From positions 1 through 10,020 of the forward strand of contig JAAZBY010000235.1 in the NCBI GenBank assembly GCA_012513595.1: a stretch of 10,020 nucleotides of DNA, written 5' to 3'. Of the stretch, positions 6,120 through 10,020 are shown piece by piece. The stretch is from Chloroflexota bacterium (lineage in GTDB: Bacteria; Chloroflexota; Anaerolineae; UBA1429). The notes beneath the pieces are model-generated. The model was given only the letters and a program-made list of their open reading frames with translations. It was not told the DNA's origin and searched no databases. Both the position numbers and the translations under genes were made by a program. How positions within the stretch are numbered: position 1 is the first letter of the stretch; every line of letters starts with the position of its first letter.

Positions 6120-6905
6120 TCAGGGGACCTCGGCGATGCTCTCCAGCACCAGGGTGGGCCGCACGTCGCTGGCCTCGAGCATCTGCCGGTCAGTGACGCC
6201 GCTGAGCACCAACGCGGTGTCAACCCCCGCCGTGCGGCCCATGGCCATGTCGGTCGTCAGGCGGTCTCCCACCATCAGGCAGCGCGCCAGCGGCACGCCC
6301 AGCCGCTCGGCCGCGGCGTCCACGATATGCCGCGACGGCTTGCCCACGATGACCTCCACCTGAACGCCGGTGGTTGCCTCCAGGAAGGCGATCACGCCGG
6401 CGCAATCGGGGATCTCGCCCCCCTCCACCGGGCAGGTGCGGTCCGAGTTGGTGGCCAGGAAGCGCGCCCCGCGCACCAGCGCCTGGTGGGCGATGTTCAG
6501 CTTGTGGTAGTCGAGGGTGCGGTCAAAGGCCGCCACCACCACGTCGATCTCGTCGATATCCTCCGTCAGGTAGAACCCCGCGGCCGACAGCTCGTCGAGC
6601 ATGGCCAGCTCACCGATGACGTACAGGCGAGAGCCGGGGCAGTGCTTGCGCAGGTAGCGCATCAGCGCCTGCGTCGAGTTGATGACGTCCTCGTCGGGCG
6701 CGGGAATGCCCAGGCGGGTCAGCTTGGCGGCATAGGCCGAACGCGGCTCCAGCGGCTTGTTGGAGAGAAAGACCACCCGCCGGCCGTGGCTCCGCAGCCA
6801 GGCCACCTTCTCTTGGGCCCCCGGGATGAGCACCTCGCCCCGGTACACGGTGCCGTCCAGATCAAAGATATACCCCTCGTAGCGTGGCGCGCACGCGTCG
6901 CTCAT
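6120..6905 (-). CDS. HAD-IIA family hydrolase (NagD/phosphoglycolate- or 4-nitrophenyl-phosphatase-like)
   Basis: A 261-residue protein of haloacid dehalogenase subfamily IIA, cytoplasmic Mg-dependent sugar-phosphate or nucleotide phosphatases. All four HAD motifs are in place: DLDGTVY (15-21, nucleophile D15 and acid/base D17), LSNK (47-50), Lys189 in VGKPS (187-191) and MVGDRLTTDM (211-220) with Asp214 and Asp219. ATNSDRTCP (151-159) is the conserved segment of the large C2 cap that marks subclass IIA, and the length is normal for the family. The ATG at 6905 overlaps the upstream HAD gene's TGA by 4 bases (ATGA) and has GGAGG (6912-6916) six bases ahead, so translation is coupled. The natural substrate cannot be told from the sequence; annotated relatives include NagD and arabinose-operon AraL-type proteins. 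Confidence 0.93.
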   Translation of the reverse strand: MSDACAPRYEGYIFDLDGTVYRGEVLIPGAQEKVAWLRSHGRRVVFLSNKPLEPRSAYAAKLTRLGIPAPDEDVINSTQALMRYLRKHCPGSRLYVIGELAMLDELSAAGFYLTEDIDEIDVVVAAFDRTLDYHKLNIAHQALVRGARFLATNSDRTCPVEGGEIPDCAGVIAFLEATTGVQVEVIVGKPSRHIVDAAAERLGVPLARCLMVGDRLTTDMAMGRTAGVDTALVLSGVTDRQMLEASDVRPTLVLESIAEVP

Positions 6906-7672
6906 GGCTGGCCTCCGGCCTGATCGATGATCGCGATGTCGTGGATGGTGTCGACCACGACGTCAGCATAGGGCGCCAGCGCCTCGTGCCCCAGGGCCCC
7001 GCTGGTGACGGCCACCCCCAGGAGGTAGCCGGCGCGGCGGGCCATGACCATGTCTCCCACGGTATCGCCGACCATGATGGCCTCGGCGGGCGCGACGTCC
7101 AGGCGGCGGCAGAGCTCCAGGGCCAGGTCGGGCGCCGGCTTGTGGGCAAAGCCGTCATCTCCGCAGACGATCGCGTCCCAATACTCCGTCAGGCCCAGGC
7201 GCTCGATGGCCTCCAGCGTGGGCGCGCGATCGTCGGCGGTGGCGATGGCGAGCTTGAGCCCCGCCCCGCGCATCCGCCCCAGCAAGCCGGCTACGTCACC
7301 GATGGGGTGCACGAGCTCATCCAGGGGCAAAGAGTCGTAGGAGGCGCGGTGGGCGCGCTCCACCAGGTCCAGGGCGGCTGGCCAGGTCAGGCCCGCGTAG
7401 CGGTACAGCTGGCTGGCGATCAGCACGACCACTTCCCCGGTGGCCGCCAGGGTCAGCGGGCCGAGCGGGTCCCAGGCGCGGGTCACCAAGTCAAAGCCGA
7501 GGGTGGCGGCCAGGCCCTGGCGCGCCTCGGCGGTCTGCGGCAGGTGCACATCCACCGCCGCCCACACCCGTTCGAACCAGGTATGCCAGAGCGCCTCAAA
7601 GGCAATGAGGGTGCCGTCCTTGTCAAACACAACGAGCCGAGGGGCAACGACCTTGTCTCCGATACGCAGCAT
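6902..7672 (-). CDS. HAD-superfamily phosphatase, phosphoglycolate phosphatase-like (subfamily IA)
   Basis: A 256-residue HAD hydrolase with a C1-type helical cap after motif I. Motif I is VFDKDGTL (15-22) with nucleophile D17 and D19; motif II is IATADD (143-148, Thr145); motif III is HKPAPD (177-182, Lys178); motif IV is VGDTVGDM (201-208). Asp at the second motif-I slot and the GDTxxD spacing are as in Gph/PGMB relatives. The start is ATG 7672, with GGGAG just upstream; a longer frame reaches 7816 but its extra 48 residues are non-conserved Arg/Ser-rich sequence. It overlaps the following HAD-IIA gene by ATGA. The pair may act on related phosphate esters. No clear promoter is visible upstream: a TTGACA on this strand lies inside the repeat near 7843 but lacks a -10 at proper spacing. 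Confidence 0.9.
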   Translation of the reverse strand: MLRIGDKVVAPRLVVFDKDGTLIAFEALWHTWFERVWAAVDVHLPQTAEARQGLAATLGFDLVTRAWDPLGPLTLAATGEVVVLIASQLYRYAGLTWPAALDLVERAHRASYDSLPLDELVHPIGDVAGLLGRMRGAGLKLAIATADDRAPTLEAIERLGLTEYWDAIVCGDDGFAHKPAPDLALELCRRLDVAPAEAIMVGDTVGDMVMARRAGYLLGVAVTSGALGHEALAPYADVVVDTIHDIAIIDQAGGQP

Positions 7673-7776
7673 GACTCTCCCATCCCTGTGGCGCCGCACA
7701 CCCAGCCATCCAGACGCGGCCTTTTCGCGTTCCATGCTCCCCCACATCCCGTACCTGGGATGACTGGGAGAGGACT

Positions 7777-7864
7777 GACAGGATTGGGGACGTGTGACCG
7801 CCTCTCCTGAAGGCACCTATCTGTGCTGGAGTCTAGTAATCCTGTCAATCCTGTGAATCCTGTC
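7777..7864. repeat. AATCCTGTN 9-base direct repeats (three copies) with an upstream inverted copy
   Basis: AATCCTGTC (7838-7846), AATCCTGTG (7847-7855) and AATCCTGTC (7856-7864) are head-to-tail. GACAGGATT at 7777-7785 is the exact reverse complement of the first unit, so the two could pair across about 52 bases. I recall the ATCCTGT nonamer as a common intergenic repeat in many environmental bacterial genomes. It is followed by a 25-base pyrimidine tract. Confidence 0.8.
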
Positions 7865-7887
7865 CTTCTTCTCTTCTCTTCTCCTCC
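7863..7887. other. Homopyrimidine tract next to the 9-base repeats
   Basis: All 25 bases from 7863 to 7887 are C or T, built around TCTTC/CTCTT units, in an otherwise mixed, GC-rich region. It directly abuts the third 9-base repeat and lies about 22 bases before the -35 element at 7910. Such tracts can adopt unusual DNA forms or act as a flexible spacer; a function is not shown here. Confidence 0.6.
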
Positions 7888-7909
7888 AACAGTCGCAAAC
7901 GCGCGGCGA

Positions 7910-7938
7910 TTGACACGTGCCCCCCGCGCCTCTATACT
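7910..7938 (+). promoter_or_regulatory. Near-consensus sigma70 promoter for the small membrane protein
   Basis: TTGACA (7910-7915, perfect) and TATACT (7933-7938, one mismatch) are separated by 17 bases. The predicted transcription start is near 7945, about 25 bases before the ATG at 7970. A ribosome site, GGGAGG (7957-7962), sits 7 bases before that ATG. Confidence 0.87.
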
Positions 7939-7969
7939 CACCGGCATTCAGCCAGTGGGAGGTACACCA

Positions 7970-8329
7970 ATGCAGCCCAGCCCCCCGAGGAACCTGGTCC
8001 TGATCGCCGCCCTGCAGGTTGTCACCGTCCTGCTCTTACCGCCGCGCCTGTGGGGGGGCATTGGCCCGGCCATCCTCTTGGCCGTCGCAGCGCTGTTCGG
8101 CCTGTTGGGCGTGGCCCTCTACCGGTTGCGGGCCTGGGGGCGCCTGGCCACCATCTTTGTCCAGGGGCTGAACATCATCGTGCGCCTGCTGGTACTGCTC
8201 GGCAACGTCGCCCCTGCCCAAGGGGGGCTCGACGTCTGGCTGCTGGGCCTGTCGCTGGTCTCCATGGCCCTCTCGGCGCTCATCCTGATCCAGATCGACA
8301 AGCCCGAGATCCAGATGGTGATGCAGTAG
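7970..8329 (+). CDS. Small integral membrane protein, unknown function
   Basis: A 119-residue, strongly hydrophobic protein with four predicted membrane helices at about 8-24, 31-51, 58-78 and 87-108. Short basic loops (YRLRAWGR at 51-58) and a charged C-terminal tail (IDKPEIQMVMQ) follow. No cysteine, metal-binding or catalytic motif is seen and I do not recognise a family; annotated relatives would probably be called hypothetical or DUF membrane proteins. The ATG at 7970 is well supported by GGGAGG seven bases upstream and a strong promoter at 7910-7938; the longer frame from 7823 reads through the repeat and promoter and is not real. It is monocistronic, with a large hairpin 21 bases past its stop. 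Helix-loop asymmetry would suit a subunit or regulator, but this is speculation. Confidence 0.82.
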   Translation: MQPSPPRNLVLIAALQVVTVLLLPPRLWGGIGPAILLAVAALFGLLGVALYRLRAWGRLATIFVQGLNIIVRLLVLLGNVAPAQGGLDVWLLGLSLVSMALSALILIQIDKPEIQMVMQ

Positions 8330-8350
8330 CCGCAAGCGCCCCAAGCAGAG

Positions 8351-8386
8351 ACCGGGCGGATACAGGGTTGCCTGTATCCGCCCGGT
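8351..8386. terminator. 16-bp perfect hairpin between convergent genes (probable bidirectional terminator)
   Basis: ACCGGGCGGATACAGG (8351-8366) is the exact reverse complement of CCTGTATCCGCCCGGT (8371-8386), with the four-base loop GTTG. It lies between the stops of the membrane protein (8329) and the flavoprotein (8409). Neither flank has a true T-run (GTGTGCATTCC on the plus side), so it is not a textbook intrinsic terminator. Its position and strength still suggest transcript-end formation or protection on both strands. Confidence 0.72.
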
Positions 8387-8408
8387 GTGCATTCCTGACG
8401 ATGACAGG

Positions 8409-10020
8409 CTAGGCCTTGTAGATCTCACCGTTTCGATAGGCGGCCCAGGCCGTCTCAAACCAGACGTCGGTCTCGGGGATGGCGCGCCGCGCCACCCAGG
8501 CATGGGTCACCTCACCGCTCGGCGAAGCGACCGTCTCGAGCACCTGGTTGCGGAAGGCGGCATCCTCGCGGGCAAAGTTCCACTCCGCGCCCAGCTGCGG
8601 GTGCGGGCTGGTACCGCTGCGGTCCAACACCATGGCGGAACCGCGGCTGCCCACGCCGCTCTCCATGGCGAACTGGATGGCGCTCAGGTACACGGCGTGC
8701 GCAAAGCAGAGCTGCCGGTTGCGCAGCGCCTCGGCCATCTCGCCCGCCGAGGAGTACGCGCAGCCCTGCGCGTCGAGCCGGCGTACCTGCTCCCAGGCCT
8801 CGGCGACCGCCTCGCGGATGCTCTCTTTGGAGCGGATGTGCGCCCCAGCGCGCGACATGCGCGCCTGGAACTCGGCCCGCTCGCTGGCCCAAGAGGTCTT
8901 GGCCCCCGCGCAGCGCCCCACCCAGCCGAGCACGTCGGCCAGGACCGCCTTCGCTGCGGCCTGCGCCTCGGCGACGTCGAGCGTCCAGCCGGTGTAGCGG
9001 TTGGCAATGAACTCGGCGGCCCGGAAGGAACCCACCTGCCCGGAGTTGAGCGCCGAACCGCCCGGACGGTAGACGCCGTGCGAGCCGTTCACCTCACCCA
9101 CCGGGAAGAGGTGCTTGATGTTGGCCGACTCCCACCAGTGGTTGCCGGCCAGGCCGCCGTTGTTGTGCTGGGCGCACACGGCGATCTCCAGCGGCTCCGT
9201 GACGATGTCGATGCCGTGGTCGGAGTAGAGCGTGATCGCCCCAGGGTTCATCTTTTGCAGGCGGGCGATGGGCGTCTCGAGCAGGGCCTCGGAGCGGGTC
9301 AGGTAGTCGAGCGCTTCGGGGCTGAGGTCCTCGGCGCGGTAGCCCTCGGGGTTGGCGCGAAAGTCGAGGAACACCCGCCGGCCGCGCAGCACCGACTCGA
9401 TGTACACCAGGATGTCGACGATCGAGGAGCCCCCCTCGATCTTGCGCGAGTCAAACGGCCACTGGTACCCCTTGAGGAACACCATCGAGTTCATCTCGCC
9501 GACGGAGGCAAAGTAGTCGCGCAGGAACTCGCGCGGGTTGCTGGCGCCGTCGGCGTCGGTGCTCACAAAGCGGGGGATGACCTGCATGTAGGTGCCGGAG
9601 ACGTTCCAGCGAAACTTGATCGAGGCCAGCCCATACTGCGACTCGGGCAGGCTCTGGGCCTTGGCGCCGGCCATCAGGCCCAGGCCGATGGCGCCGGTGT
9701 GCACCTCGGGGTAGACGCTGGTCTTGTACAGGCCGCCCGGCCCTCCCACGGCGAACACGACGTTCTCCGCCAGGTAGACCTCAGGCTGGCCGGCCTCGTC
9801 CAGGGCGATGGCCCCGGCGGCGCGCTTATCGGCGCCCTTGCCCACCGTCAAGAGAGACACCACCACTCTCCCCTCACGGAAGGGGATGCCCAGCTGCTGG
9901 GCCTGGCGGATCAGCGCCCGGCACATCTCGCGGGAGGTGTAGGGGCCGATGGAGGTGGCGCGCTGGCGCGGGTCATGGTCGGTCTTGTAGCCGACGATCT
10001 GGCCGTAGGCGTCGGTTGGG
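8409..10020 (-). CDS. FAD-dependent oxidoreductase, fumarate reductase/succinate dehydrogenase flavoprotein-like; N-terminus beyond the right edge
   Basis: The frame is open from the right edge to a TAG at 8409-8411, giving 536 visible residues. The FAD-binding N-terminus, with its GxGxxG, lies outside the window; the ATG at 9926 is internal, since the frame continues upstream as a conserved-looking segment (YKTDHDPRQRATSIGPYTSRE). Family features in order are VVFAVGGPGGLYKTS (near 9770-9720), the strand of the second FAD half; a substrate-site-like AVCAQHNNGGL (near 9180-9150), where the His-x-x-Gly-Gly resembles the fumarate-binding His of SdhA/FrdA; and GEVNGSHGVYRPGGSALNSG (near 9105-9045), the C-terminal FAD-contact motif. 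A helical C-terminal domain follows. The soluble fumarate-reductase-like group accepts varied substrates, so the reaction and electron partner are unknown. Operon neighbours lie beyond the edge. Confidence 0.88.
   Translation of the reverse strand, partial: PTDAYGQIVGYKTDHDPRQRATSIGPYTSREMCRALIRQAQQLGIPFREGRVVVSLLTVGKGADKRAAGAIALDEAGQPEVYLAENVVFAVGGPGGLYKTSVYPEVHTGAIGLGLMAGAKAQSLPESQYGLASIKFRWNVSGTYMQVIPRFVSTDADGASNPREFLRDYFASVGEMNSMVFLKGYQWPFDSRKIEGGSSIVDILVYIESVLRGRRVFLDFRANPEGYRAEDLSPEALDYLTRSEALLETPIARLQKMNPGAITLYSDHGIDIVTEPLEIAVCAQHNNGGLAGNHWWESANIKHLFPVGEVNGSHGVYRPGGSALNSGQVGSFRAAEFIANRYTGWTLDVAEAQAAAKAVLADVLGWVGRCAGAKTSWASERAEFQARMSRAGAHIRSKESIREAVAEAWEQVRRLDAQGCAYSSAGEMAEALRNRQLCFAHAVYLSAIQFAMESGVGSRGSAMVLDRSGTSPHPQLGAEWNFAREDAAFRNQVLETVASPSGEVTHAWVARRAIPETDVWFETAWAAYRNGEIYKA

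Noticed and set aside
7745..7762. CATCCC/GGGATG inverted repeat as a terminator or operator
   Set aside because: The stem is only 6 bp with no T-run and lies in the leader of the HAD operon; chance is a sufficient explanation.
5434..7810. Several plus-strand frames (5434-6363, 6033-6923, 6884-7810) over the GNAT and HAD genes
   Set aside because: They are shadows of well-supported genes, have no family motifs and cross intergenic repeats.
7843..7848. TTGACA on the minus strand as a possible -35 for the HAD pair
   Set aside because: It arises from the junction of two repeat units, and no -10-like sequence lies 16-18 bases downstream.
7838..7864. CRISPR-like array
   Set aside because: The repeats are only 9 bases long, contiguous with no spacers, and no cas gene is nearby.

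Overview
This is a high-GC (roughly two thirds G+C) bacterial chromosomal segment with tightly packed genes. Many genes start with GTG, and neighbours often overlap by 4-8 bases. The gene content (a two-S1-domain protein with an acidic head and an Arg/Gly-rich tail, a short site-2 protease, a TyrA-like dehydrogenase, a large fumarate-reductase-like flavoprotein) and the intergenic 9-base AATCCTGTN repeat would suit a Chloroflexota-type (Anaerolineae-like) genome. That placement is inference from recall and has not been tested.

Layout. From 4022 leftwards to base 1, six minus-strand genes form one apparent operon: M50 site-2 protease, HD-domain protein, prephenate-dehydrogenase-like protein, small GIY-YIG protein, family-2 glycosyltransferase, and a family-4 glycosyltransferase cut by the left edge. 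Gaps are 24 bases or less and several genes overlap. A good extended -10 promoter lies just upstream of the protease. Diverging from it is the S1-domain RNA-binding gene (4233-5129, plus), with its own -35/-10 pair and a clear intrinsic terminator. A GNAT acetyltransferase (5225-6073, plus) follows and converges on a minus-strand pair of HAD phosphatases (6120-7672) that overlap by ATGA.

The 7673-7969 gap holds a triplet of 9-base direct repeats with an inverted partner, a pyrimidine tract, and a near-consensus sigma70 promoter. That promoter drives a small four-helix membrane protein (7970-8329, plus). A 16-bp perfect hairpin separates this gene from a converging, right-truncated FAD-dependent fumarate reductase/succinate dehydrogenase-like flavoprotein (8409-10020, minus).

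Functionally the window is mixed housekeeping: surface-glycan or lipid glycosylation (the two transferases), possible aromatic amino acid metabolism, phosphate-ester hydrolysis, RNA binding and a redox enzyme. No phage, transposon, CRISPR, tRNA or rRNA signature is visible, and I see no convincing new multi-gene system. The points most worth checking are the GIY-YIG protein that lacks its usual catalytic Glu, the TyrA-like protein that lacks the usual His-Pro motif, and the intergenic repeat and hairpin elements.
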